Assembly: GCA_002812745.2 (NCBI GenBank)
Contig: NCSJ02000063.1
Span: 100,087 to 164,086 of the forward strand
Length of the DNA stretch: 64,000 nt
Direction of reading: 5' to 3'
Source: Scytalidium lignicola
Lineage: Eukaryota; Ascomycota; Leotiomycetes
In this document: positions 25,416-35,746 of the stretch, one piece after another
Position numbering within the stretch: position 1 is the first letter of the stretch
Layout: each line of letters begins with the position of its first letter
Notes under the pieces: generated by a model
The model's input: only the letters and a program-made list of their open reading frames with translations
Database searches by the model: none
Told to the model about the DNA's origin: nothing
Program-made: the position numbers and the translations under genes

Positions 25416-27019
25416 ATGAATATCACCGCTCTGCCGAACGACCTATTTCTCTTAGTCGTAGCTCATCTTTCACCCTCAGAACTAATTGCCTGTCGAGCAA
25501 TATGTAAGAGCTGGCAAAAGGCTTTCACTGATTCGGATCGGAGTCGGCGATTGCTCCAGCGACACTATCCAAGGGTACGAGAGCTGCAACAGCCTTTCAG
25601 AGATGAAGAACAGGACTGGTCCCAAACATTGGCAACGGTGTGCAGAAGGTATTACTACCTAAAGGCAGGTAGGCCAAGGAAGGTCCAGCAATTCGCGCTT
25701 AAGAAGTCTCTTATGGTTCCCGAATGGGCAAGACACTTCCCTGTTGCGACATGGCAAAGGCAACTCTCATATGAAACCAAAACAGCCCCCTTTCACTATC
25801 CGGATCCATTGTGGACGTATGACGATGGCGTGCTAATCTTTCCTTCTGCTGAGTTGCAGAGGTACGTAGTATATGACCTCGCTGTTGCAACTTTTGGGGA
25901 TGTTGACTTTCAATCCGAGACCAAGGTTGTCAGGAGGATTAGATTGAAAGAGAGGGTCCTTGTAGTGGAATGGTGTGAATATGAACCTTATCATCGGCTT
26001 AATGAGATTGAGATGGTACATAGGCATTTTGCTACTGCTTATGATCTCGTATGGGATAAAGAGAAAATCCAATGGAATGCTAGATTTCGGTGTGTATCAA
26101 AAATGATATTCAATAATCCAGCTAAGAACACTAACTCTTTCAGAAATGAATGGAAAATACATTTCTTAGGCTTGCCTCTGAATTCCAGTGATCGATTCTT
26201 TACAGCTCATACGGCTACTCACTGGGCCATGTATCTCTGGCAACCAAACCGAAGCGCATGGGGAGAAGATGATCCAATTGAACGCTTAGCAGTCTGGGAT
26301 ATCTCATCTCCCTCCACGTACCGTCCAAGCGAGGATTTAACTGGCAGCTTCAAGCCTAATGATAACGCCAAAGGTCCAAGAATCATAAGACAGTTGTCAT
26401 TCTCTGACCTTGATTTCTACCGTATCAGACAGCGCTCAACTCCCACTTTGAGAGAGCTAGAACTTGATGAGAACAATCTTTATTTTGTGCAAGAAGATCA
26501 TAGATGGCTTGCAGGCCAACAGGCCAGCCATTCCTTGCCTAGATTGCATATGGTTAAAGTCGTCGGGCTTCCTTTTGTTGTTGGACCAGAGTGGGTGGAT
26601 GAGTGCGGTGCTGATGGAGATGTCAATCTGTCTTTTTGTGAAAGAAGTGAGGACGAGAGGCATCCTAGCCGTGCACCTTGTTGGCGTCATGAGGTAAGGA
26701 ATGATTCTATACACATGACTAGCAGTGTGCAGGTGAAGAACGGTCCTCGATTGACACATAACAGGAGTTCCCCTATCTCACAATATCCGAAGCGTTCGAT
26801 GCACAAGCAGGTGTACGATTCTGTGCGCGTCACCTCTTTCTACTAGAGACAATCTCAATTAATATAAAGCCACACGTGCGAATGAGTGGGCCGGGTTATG
26901 ATGTCTCTTTAAGAGATGACCTTTGGCAACAACTTCTAGCAAAGGGAAAGATATGTGGTGATGAAAGATGGCTTGTTGGTGAAAATTCCGATCATGAGAT
27001 AGAAATCCTCTACTTTTGA
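25416..27019 (+). CDS. F-box protein
   Basis: I model two exons: 25416-26693 and 26765-27019, with a 71-base intron, giving 510 residues. Reading straight through the intron gives a shorter 476-residue protein with an unlikely tail. The N-terminal F-box is ITALPNDLFLLVVAHLSPSELIACRAICKSW split over residues 2-35; it would bind Skp1 in an SCF ubiquitin ligase. The rest has no repeats of the WD40 or LRR type that I recognise. It resembles the large, fast-evolving class of fungal F-box proteins with a beta-rich C-terminal half (PFHYPDPLWTYDDGVLIFPS and similar). Exon 2 supplies EFPYLTISEAFDAQAGVRFC and ends GDERWLVGENSDHEIEILYF. Substrate unknown. Convergent with TVP23, 238 bases between stops. 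Confidence 0.83.
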
Positions 27020-27257
27020 AAGCTATAAAAGCATTTGAACAGGACATTTAGAATCCCTTAACTAAAACCAGTTTCATTATACTTAACGAAGAATCTTGAC
27101 ACATAGCCCGACTCCATGCTGTGGTATTTCCCATCCTATAAGCACACTGCTTTAAAGAAAATACATATACCTTTGATTAGCATGACTCCTCTTATCATAC
27201 AGATGCACCTCTTGTGGATACCCCCCTTCCTCCTGTTTTCTTCAATGTTGGGGCTCC

Positions 27258-28006
27258 TCAACTCCGCGAGAAGAATCTGTTAAACATTCCTGAGGCCAAA
27301 TTGCCTGCGACACCACTGGAGTATAGTGCACTACCCGCAAAGTTCGTAGCTTGCCCGAACTTATCACATCTCGAAAAGGCCAACGTATTCGTAATTGTCA
27401 GACTGAGCGCAATAACTACACCTAGTCAGTATTATACCCAGCCTTCTGCAAAGCGGATCATGACGTACCAACTAGAGTCAACCAGATGAACTCAAATCTC
27501 ACAATGGCAACGATGGCCAGTCCAACCCAGAGCAAAGGCTGCGAGTATAGCGCGAGCCAGAAGAAGCGACTGTCCGTTGCATTGATAATTTTCGTGGAAG
27601 GATCGGAGGACTCAAACACCCAATGTGAATCCCCCGTCTGGGCATTTACTTCATTCCACCATCGAAGACCCACAAGTCGTCTTCCGGCGATATTCTTTAG
27701 GTAGTAGAAGTCGGCAGCTAACAGCAAGATGGTGATGATGAATATGAGGACGCTTTTCCCCGGCCATGATTAGCTTACTAGCGGATATAAAGGTTTCTAG
27801 GAAAAAACTCACAAGTTATCCGTAAACAGCAGACCGAAGAGGTAAACTAATAAACTAGCTATGGGGATGTCGTTAGATTAGATTGTTCTGGCATTAGCGG
27901 AATGATCGCAAAGCTTACAGATCCTAAACCCTAGGAAGCAGAGTAGTGTGATGGGATGCGAGCTAAGTCGCCAGCTCAGCGACCCCGATGGTTGATTCGG
28001 ATCCAT
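27258..28006 (-). CDS. TVP23: Golgi membrane protein Tvp23
   Basis: Four exons (28006-27919, 27858-27813, 27752-27469, 27421-27258) encode 193 residues; phases 1, 2, 1 match at each junction. Tvp23 (DUF846 family) is a late-Golgi tetra-spanning protein found with the SNARE Tlg2 and linked to vesicle trafficking. Conserved segments are [42 protein letters not shown] across exon joins, [54 protein letters not shown], and the final [13 protein letters not shown]. About four membrane helices are visible. The length matches yeast (199). Exon 2 is only 46 bases, so automated models may miss it. Confidence 0.92.
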
Positions 28007-28499
28007 TTATTCAATTTGGTTTTTGTCTGTTGCAATCTAACCCTTCAAGCTGCCTAGTTGCATTGTCGTTGTCGCCAAAGAAGCTACGGTAAGCTATACA
28101 TGGACAATGATAAAGGCGGTAAAAAATGGCAGAACTAAGGAGCATGCACGTGACTATGCCCCGCCTCAGTGGCTTTGCGCTAAGTGTCCCGGGCGAGGCT
28201 TGAGCATTTAGAGAAACATCTTGCAGAAACAGTCAAATAACCGCAGGTTGCGGTCGACAATTTTCTACCTTTGAATAGACAAGTTACAAAATTAAGCGAA
28301 GACAATTTATAGTTATTATAACATAAATTTAGTCTAGATATTATTGTGAAATGGCGTCGCGCACTTACCAAATGTAAAGGAAGACATCAAGCAAGGTATT
28401 AGAATCATTGGTGGGAAGTTGATAATCTATACAATTTCTGTACGATCACTCAGTAGGCATTTTGTTAGCAACTTTTTATCTAATCTTTAAATTCCTTGT
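28007..28499. other. Intergenic between YVC1 stop and TVP23 start
   Basis: Promoter of TVP23 and 3' side of YVC1. Holds GCACGTGA at 28146. No gene seen. Confidence 0.6.
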
Positions 28500-31099
28500 C
28501 TACGGCTTTGATGTGCTACTCTCTCCCCTGTCATTTCTATCATCCAAATCCTCAAGCAGCCTTCTCATCATAGCCTCGATTCTGAGAGTCGACCTCTCCA
28601 AAGCTTCCAACCTATTCTTCACATCATCTCCATCTTCATCATCGCTCTCCTCATTAGCCAAAAGCTCTCTGATCTGCTTGGTAAACCCGGCAAATGGTGC
28701 CACTGAATCTCGTCTATTCTTATGCTGGTCACTTGCCTTGTTTAACTTCCCACCCTTCTTATTCTCGGTAGTGAAGGCGTCATCAAACTCATTATCTAGA
28801 TCAGGATGAATGATATCGTCATCGTTCGCCATTTGATTCTCGAAAGACTGCGGCGGTTCCGAATCAAACACGGCCTGAATATCAGCATGGACTGAAAAGC
28901 CTCGCGAGAAATCCCAGAGATTGGCTCTGCTATGAGTTTTTGGAAGCTGTTCGATTCGGCCGCTGCTGTTCTTCGGCCACAAGATTCGCCGCTCGACGTA
29001 ACCGATTATGAGGAGGACAGGTGCGTTTATAGTTCGTACTGCTGCGACATTGATTTTATGGAACCACCGGGGAGAGACTACAAATTTTATGGGGAGAAGG
29101 ATAAACAGGGCGAGGATGTTGAAAGGAGGTTGGTAAGAGAATATTGCGTCACTCTTAACACCTTCAAGCGTCAGGACTGCGCGCCTGAATTGGATCTCTG
29201 CTGTTGAATTGGAGGCGATGTTGGAGAAAGTGGTGCTAAGCATTGACACGAGGATAGTAAGGAAGAGAGTATTTCCTATTCAAGGGTAAGTGTTGATGAC
29301 ACAATTATAGGACCTCGAAACAGATAGCTTACCCAAAAAGGCAAAAGTTATCATTAATAGAGGTCCAAGGAGCCAATGAAGTTCGACGGACTTCTGGATT
29401 CCAGTGCCATCTAGACCAAACCAGACCCATAACATCCACTTGCCGATAATAATTGGTTTATAGACACCCTCACTAAGAATAGCCATACTCATTAAGAAGC
29501 CAAGGAAACACCAGCAAGCCAAAGCGGTTAGAATCATGAAATCCTTCATCATTGAACGCAACGAGAGAAACAAGAGATGCTCAGACATGAAATTAAATGC
29601 CAATCGGGGTATTAGAACTGGCGCGGCCATGGCTAAGACATCTAGCGCTTGCTGTCCAATTTGCACCTGGTTAATTTTCAAACCATACATTCGAATAACA
29701 AAGTAGACACTGAAGATTGCAGAGAAAGTAACATCAAGAAATGCCCAGAGATTTTGCGTATATACGTGCCAGCCTATATAGTTATTAGTTCAAGTAGATC
29801 TTAGTATTCTTTGAATTTACTCACCATGCTCCAAGGCTGATGCTATCTGATGTATGCAGACTATGCCGAGTCAGTACACCTTCAGTTCTATAGGATTTGG
29901 GACCTATGAAGGAATAATATGGAGGTTCAACATACATCCGAAAGCAAAGATATCAAAAACCACCTCCATTCCACCAAAAGTGGTTGAATTGCGGTCCAGC
30001 ATGACCAACAGGTATAGCACCAATAACACAATAAATCGGCATATTTCGAGGATATTACTCGTGCGAGGCACAATCAGGCGATAGTGATTCAGTAAAGGGG
30101 CATTTCGAGGATCATAAAGAGATATCGGCTTATACTTGTAATGATCTGGAAGAATATCCATGAACGTATTTGGCGTATAGACAACCCTTCCCTCATATAT
30201 GGCAGAAAGGACCCTCTGACATGCCGAAGAGCTGAGAAAGAGTTTTGACTCAGAAATAATGGCAATTTCTAACGCTGGCAATTTCCTTCTGCGCTTAGAT
30301 TGAGCTTTCATAATCCATGCAAAGTGGTTGTTTTCTTCGAGGACCTCTTTAGGAGCACCTTGAAATGGATAGAAGCCCCCCACAAGGATTTGAGACAAGA
30401 GAAGCAAGCCTTTTGGTCCGGGGTCATCTTCGTGGTAGCGCCGGAGAATCCTATTAGCTACTATTTCACAGAGGATTGCCCTAGTGACGGATACACTTTG
30501 TTGGTGGGGAAGAGCTGATTGTTCGCGGAGGAATTGAGTCCTGTTCACGAGGAGGCAGTATACTACTGTGTGTCAGCATACACTTATCATCCAAAAAGGA
30601 GAATGCAGAGGGTTTGAGGGATTATGAAGAGTTAGTTGACTTTGAATAACAGAAATCTATCTACTCACCTATGGATACATCATTTAACTCATACAGCTTG
30701 TCAACAAAGGGTCTAACTACAGTCATATTTATCCGAGGATCCCTCAATTGCTCCAGACTGTAAGGATCATCTATATATTTTGTAAGCACACATGGATCTC
30801 ATATTCCAATCTCGTCACTCAGGCTCACCTATCGCTTCAATGACATCTCGCCGTATCCTAAAAGCCAAATCCAATTAGATAAGACCAATGCAACCATCTC
30901 CTTTTTAAGCTATGATATAGCCGTACCTATGAATTGTCTCATAGACAGGTAAATCCGCGCACGGATCTGGCGCGCATATCTCATTTGGATTGAAGCGCTG
31001 GTCGTCGACATGTTCTTCTAGATCTGATAATAATCTAGAGTGCTCATCGGGCCTAGCAGACCCAGTGATCTGATCGAGTTGAGATTGCTGTTGACCCAT
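28500..31099 (-). CDS. YVC1: Vacuolar TRP-type cation channel Yvc1
   Basis: Seven exons (31099-30927, 30857-30829, 30770-30669, 30562-29936, 29860-29825, 29773-29333, 29275-28500) encode 727 residues. Yvc1/TrpY1 releases calcium from the vacuole on osmotic shock and stretch. Visible blocks are YETIHRIRRDVIEAI over exons 1-2, LREQSALPHQQSVSVTRAILCEIVANR, SESKLFLSSSACQRV, YTPNTFMDILPDHYKYKPISLYDP, six hydrophobic helices, and the pore region around GKWMLWVWFGLDGTGIQKSVE followed by AFLGNTLFLTILVSML. The cytosolic tail has WDFSRGFSVHADIQAVFD, then acidic patches (FDDAF, NEESDDEDGDD) and a final coiled helix. Acidic tail residues mediate calcium activation in yeast Yvc1. Exons 2 and 5 are only 29 and 36 bases. 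Exon 4 has two tandem acceptors three bases apart. Confidence 0.93.
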
Positions 31100-31699
31100 C
31101 GCAGGTATTGGCAATCGCAACTAGTAAACATGACGGCGATTGAAGAGAGTGATGTCTTTAGACTTCCCTGATACACTGATAAGCGATAAGAGGGGATCTA
31201 CGATTGCATATGAAGAGTATGTCATAGGAGTGGATAAAACTAAATAAATAGAAATAGCTTTTCTTGAAATTAACTAGATTATCTCTTATGATAATTCTTC
31301 TTCCTGCTGAATTGATAGTCATAATATAGGAGTGATTAAGGTGGTATGAAACGTCTACCTATACTGGTTGGCTTAAAATGTATATTTCAGTGCGGAAAGA
31401 TACTTGCTGGTACAAGGGATCTATGGTAGCAGAGTTAATAGGGCTGAAAATTATCGTCAAGTTTATTAATGAGGAAGTCGACACCACCAGGAACGATGGG
31501 TTCGCAACAGAGGATGTGAAGAGGCTTAGATATGCTACCTCAAATGCTCATTTGTTCTTTAAATGTACGAAGCAAAGGAATATGACTTTAAAATTGCTTA
31601 GATCATAAGCCTAGGATTCAAACACCAACCCGAAAGTGGCAACTTTGCCTTTCAATGTAATAATATATCTTCTCAATGACTTCTATATATGCGGAACGC
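31100..31699. other. Intergenic, AT-rich, upstream of YVC1
   Basis: YVC1 promoter and 3' region of the APH-kinase gene. A 76-codon plus-strand frame at 31378-31608 has no family signal. No gene supported. Confidence 0.6.
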
Positions 31700-33033
31700 C
31701 TATAACTTGGACTTCTCTTTAGATGCCTGTCTCGCTTCTTGCACTAACGTCCATGCCAAAGTCCCCATAGGATGTCGCATGAGAGCATTATCCATTGCTT
31801 TTGCGCTGCTTGCCTGTCTAACAGCCCACCGTGCGGCAATTCCTTGATAGATACATGTAGCTCTAAAGAAACCAAATGCAGCGCCCCAAGCGATGTCTGG
31901 GTTTGGATCCCAGCCTGCTACTTCGGCATACCACTTTATGAGCTGGTCCTGAGATGGTAGGCCTTGGGTTGCAGAGCTTTGAAATTGAGGAAAGCTTTTT
32001 ACTCTTATGGTGCTCTCGAATGGATCCTTTTTCTGGGAAGCTAGCAGATAAGGTGTAATTAGGTTGATGATATCTGATAGCGGGTGACCGATAGTAGACA
32101 TTTCCCAGCTAGATTTTAATACTGTAAGCAAATTATCCAAGGAAAAAAGCCAAAAATATAAAATACTGCTTACTCTAGTATGCCAATAACTCTAGGTTCC
32201 GTTTTATGAAAGACTAGATTATCAATCTTGTAATCGCCATGTACTGGTGTTCCCCTATCAAAGGGTTGGAAATGCTTATCCCGGAAATACTCCAGTATTT
32301 CCTCTATATGAGGGATTTGTCCTACAGGTTCCTTCGTATCTACATCAACAGCCGCAGCTTGTGCTTTGCTTATAATACTGAAGGTCTTGATCTGTCTGTC
32401 ATAAAAGCCCGATGGTCTCCCGAAGTCTTCTAACCCGATATCTTTAGGGACAAGTCGATGGAATTTGGCCAAGGTCCGTATAGCATCATGCCACCTGTGA
32501 CAATGAAAGTCAGCATCTAACAAGAAATTGCAGCTGCACTAGATTGTTGAACGCGCACTCACATTTCCGACCTCTCAGCAGGAGTTACTCCCGGCATGGC
32601 TGGATCCTCGATAATTCTCCCATCCAAGAACTCCATTATGTAGAAAGGCGTCCCAACCACACTATCGTCGGTGCAGAGACAATATGTCTTCGGGACAGGG
32701 ACATCTGTCTTCTCTAGAGCATGTATGACACGGTATTCCCTTTCAACCTGATGCGCCGTCTTAGAAACCAGCTTTCCCGGCGGCTTCTTGCGCATCACGT
32801 ATCGCTGGCCATCGCTGCCAGTGAGCTGATAGGTGGGGTTTGACTGACCAAATCCGAACTACATTCCCCTCGTCAGTTCCTGTTCCAAATACTAAAAGCG
32901 TGGAGAGTATATAGAGGGAGAGGGTGCACGAGACCTGCTTCACATCTATTGGAACCTTGATTTCCGGGACATTTTTGGATATGTACCGTTCTAGAGAAGG
33001 GATGTCGATTGGTTGTCTCACGGGGCCAGCCAT
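31700..33033 (-). CDS. Peroxisomal APH-family kinase (ACAD10/11 N-terminal domain type)
   Basis: Four exons (33033-32935, 32858-32563, 32494-32174, 32108-31700) encode 374 residues. The protein is an aminoglycoside-phosphotransferase-fold kinase. It shows [12 protein letters not shown] (nucleotide loop), YVMRKKPPG (Lys), the Brenner-type catalytic loop [13 protein letters not shown], and a metal-binding Asp in [13 protein letters not shown], which is rebuilt by the last splice. This pattern, with [11 protein letters not shown] and [19 protein letters not shown], is that of the kinase domain joined to an acyl-CoA dehydrogenase in ACAD10/ACAD11. Here it stands alone and ends in SKL, a peroxisomal import signal. 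By analogy it may phosphorylate a hydroxyacyl-CoA during fatty acid breakdown; this is inference. Antibiotic resistance is not implied. Donor of intron 1 is GTCTCG, which is unusual. Confidence 0.85.
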
Positions 33034-33746
33034 TGCGTATAAAAATTTCCGACAGCACAGCGGTGGACGTCGTCGTCTTCCTGCATTCTTCGACGATTAC
33101 ATACTCCGCTTATATGGAGGGTTGCCCGCGCTGGAGCTGTAGTACCTCGACTAACTTGTTTGCCTCGGCCTCGGTACTCGTGTAAGCCGTGCTAACTTGC
33201 AGGGGAGGAGCGCGCGACGTAAGAGGGGTCGAATAACCAACACCAATAACCAAGTCCCGGTGTGAGCGAGCGCTCTGTCAGTCGGTTATTACTCCACAAC
33301 TCTACTGCAACGCAAAAGCCTGGAGAACCTAGGTTCCTTACCAACTTTCATAGGATTTCCCCAAGCCTATTGGTTAAATTCTCATTAAATCCCCATAATT
33401 ACCTTCTCTGAGCGAATTAGAGAGAGGATCATGAAAGTTCTCTAGGTTCTCGAGGTTGAGCTGGAGACTGAAATAAACTAGGCGATTAGAATTATAACAA
33501 GGTCTCTCATATGAATCATATCGATTATGCAATAATTGAAGTCTTCAAATTCGAAGAATTCTGAAACATTAAGATGTGGACGTTCAATATGAGTTGGTAG
33601 AATACAAACCCTTTTAAGGAAGGTAATGGTAAATATCACGATAGATTCGGGAGATTATTGATCTAAAATGGTCGATATTATCCGGTCTATTAACTAAACT
33701 CCCGCCATGATATGCAAAGCAACGTGAAACAAACATTGAAGGCCCC
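33034..33746. other. Intergenic between SEC9 stop and APH-kinase start
   Basis: Promoter of the kinase gene and 3' region of SEC9. AT-rich in its left half. No gene seen. Confidence 0.6.
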
Positions 33747-35119
33747 TCAACGGATACGATCCAACCTCGCTCTGTTCATAGCAATCTGGTCGTCCACGCG
33801 ATCGCTCTGTAAAATGTGTTAGTTGTGTGTACAAAAAGTGTACCTAAGAGCATTATGCATACCTTCTGAATAATAATATCGATCCGCTTATTCTGTTCGT
33901 CAACCTCTCTCCCTGTAGCTCGAGCGAGGGCATTAAGCCGACCAGCAGCGCCCCCAAGTGCATCCAGGTTAGAATCAATCTCATTCTCCATGTCTTCATC
34001 CTCGCTGTCAGCTTCAAATTGGTACTTCGAACGCTCTGCAAGGCTGGCCTTGCTTAGCTGAGGGCCGTTCCCATCACGCTGAATACCTCTAAATGCTCCA
34101 TCCATCCGTTGTTGTCCTTGGAATGCGGCTTGTCGCGTTGAATCACGTTCTTCCCGTTCAGCCCTATGCTTGTCGATGATCTCTTGATCACGTTCCGCTT
34201 TTCTCGAAGAAGCTGTGAATGGGTTTGAGACATGCACAGCGAACATGCTCTTGTTCAGTGTCTTGAGCTCCTTGGCTCTCTCCTCGGCAATTCTGTTGTG
34301 ATTGGCTGCAAGATCCAAGTTCTTCTCTGTATTATAAATTCGCTCTCCTTGGACACCTAGTCTGGTCAGGGTGGCCATTCCGCTCTCCTCAGCTTGGGCT
34401 GCAATTCGAAGTGCATTGCGGGTAGATGCGACATCTTCTTGCTTCATGAAACGAATTTGTTGCTTGGTTGCCTGTACATCTTCATCTTCTTGCTCCTCGG
34501 CGGTAAGTTGTCTTTCTTCGCCATATGCTCCATAGCCCCCACCAGAGGCTCCTGGCTCAGCAGAATATCCACCTCCAGGTGCCCCATTACTTGGCGGTAA
34601 GTTGGAACTCTGAGTATATCTTTCCTTCGCGCCTCCAAAGAGAGCATTGCGGTTATCTTCTGTCGTAGTTGTATCGTGGCTGATTGTTCGTCCTAATCCT
34701 CCGTAACCAGCAGGACCGTATTTCGACCCACCTTGTGCGGCAGAATCATATCTGTTGGCACCATATCCACCCCCGCTTCCATATTTATCAGCTCCATAGC
34801 CGGCACTCTTTTGCTCACTGGCATCTGGGGCGGGCGATCGATTGTATGGACTTCGATTTGGAGAAGGGCCGGAGGGAGGGCCTGTTGGGCCAGACATACC
34901 GTAATTTTGTTTGGCTTGCTGGTACGGCAACATCGCAGGTCCCATGTTTGCATACTTGTTGGTATCCTGAGCATACGGATCTGCTGCTGGAGGTTGTTGT
35001 GCATACGGATTCGAGGATGACGACGAACTCTTCGACGAGCGACCGAATAAGGCAGGTCGATTGGAATCTTCATCCCCATCCCCTGACTTCTTTCCAAAGC
35101 CAAATTTCCTCATTTTCAC
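33747..35119 (-). CDS. SEC9: SNAP-25-type t-SNARE Sec9
   Basis: Two exons (35119-33863, 33806-33747) encode 438 residues. Sec9 supplies the Qb and Qc helices of the plasma-membrane SNARE complex for exocytosis, with Sso1/2 and Snc1/2. It opens MRKFGFGKKSG, then has a 200-residue low-complexity stretch rich in Gly, Tyr, Ser and Pro (NPYAQQPP, GYGANRYDSA). The first SNARE helix lies at about 205-270 (VQATKQQIRFMKQEDVAS, NALRIAAQAEESG). The second is at about 375-438 (ENEIDSNLDALGGAAGRLNAL ending in SDRVDDQIAMNRARLDRIR from the short last exon). No membrane anchor, as expected. The start may instead be the Met two codons later (35113), which fits the conserved MxKFGFGKK beginning. Confidence 0.93.
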
Positions 35120-35746
35120 AGTCTTTTGTGGAATATCTGTAGGTAATATAGAAAGGAAATTGTAAAAGAACAGAAAACAAACGTTGAGAGGAAGGAGGCG
35201 TTTAGGATTGGAGATGAAGCAGGCAACGAAGACGTGGTGGTTTCAGCTTACTGTCGTATGGGTCCTCATCTAGCGAGAGCTGGTTGCAGGAGAGAGAGGG
35301 GCACAGCCGCCAACGGCTCCCGTCCACATCTGAACCCTGGTCGAGTCATAACTCGCCGGCATGACTACGACCCCGTATAAACTATTAATATATCCTCCAC
35401 TTGCAACCTCGAATTGTCTGTTCTCCACAGAGCAGCAACACAACAATATAACTACCAGCAAAACAGATTTAGGATACAAAATGGCTTTGGGACAGGACGC
35501 ATAGACTATTGAATCCAAAACAGAGTCTAGAAACCTTACGATCACCAACACCGCTATTCGCTCAGAATCTCAAGATGATTCCTCGATTATCGCAGCTCTT
35601 CCGGATACACTACTCCCATACGAACACCCGGTCACTATCTATATCCATAATATATATGGTGCGGCAGCGGTAAATGCCATAAAAGTTTCTCTATATATAT
35701 TATTTTATCCGTGCTGTAGAAGGAATTATATGCAATATCGCCATCA
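35120..35746. other. Divergent promoter between SEC9 and the GTPase gene
   Basis: 627 bases between outward-reading genes. A minus frame at 35270-35551 lacks any motif. AT-rich directly before the GTPase start. Confidence 0.6.

Noticed and set aside
26694..26732. A 39-base GT...AG intron in the F-box gene
   Set aside because: It is too short for a fungal intron and would keep the implausible tail. The 71-base intron with the same donor gives a convincing exon.
31700..33033. Antibiotic-resistance aminoglycoside phosphotransferase
   Set aside because: The fold is shared, but the sequence pattern is that of the ACAD10/11 kinase domain and the protein carries a peroxisomal SKL.
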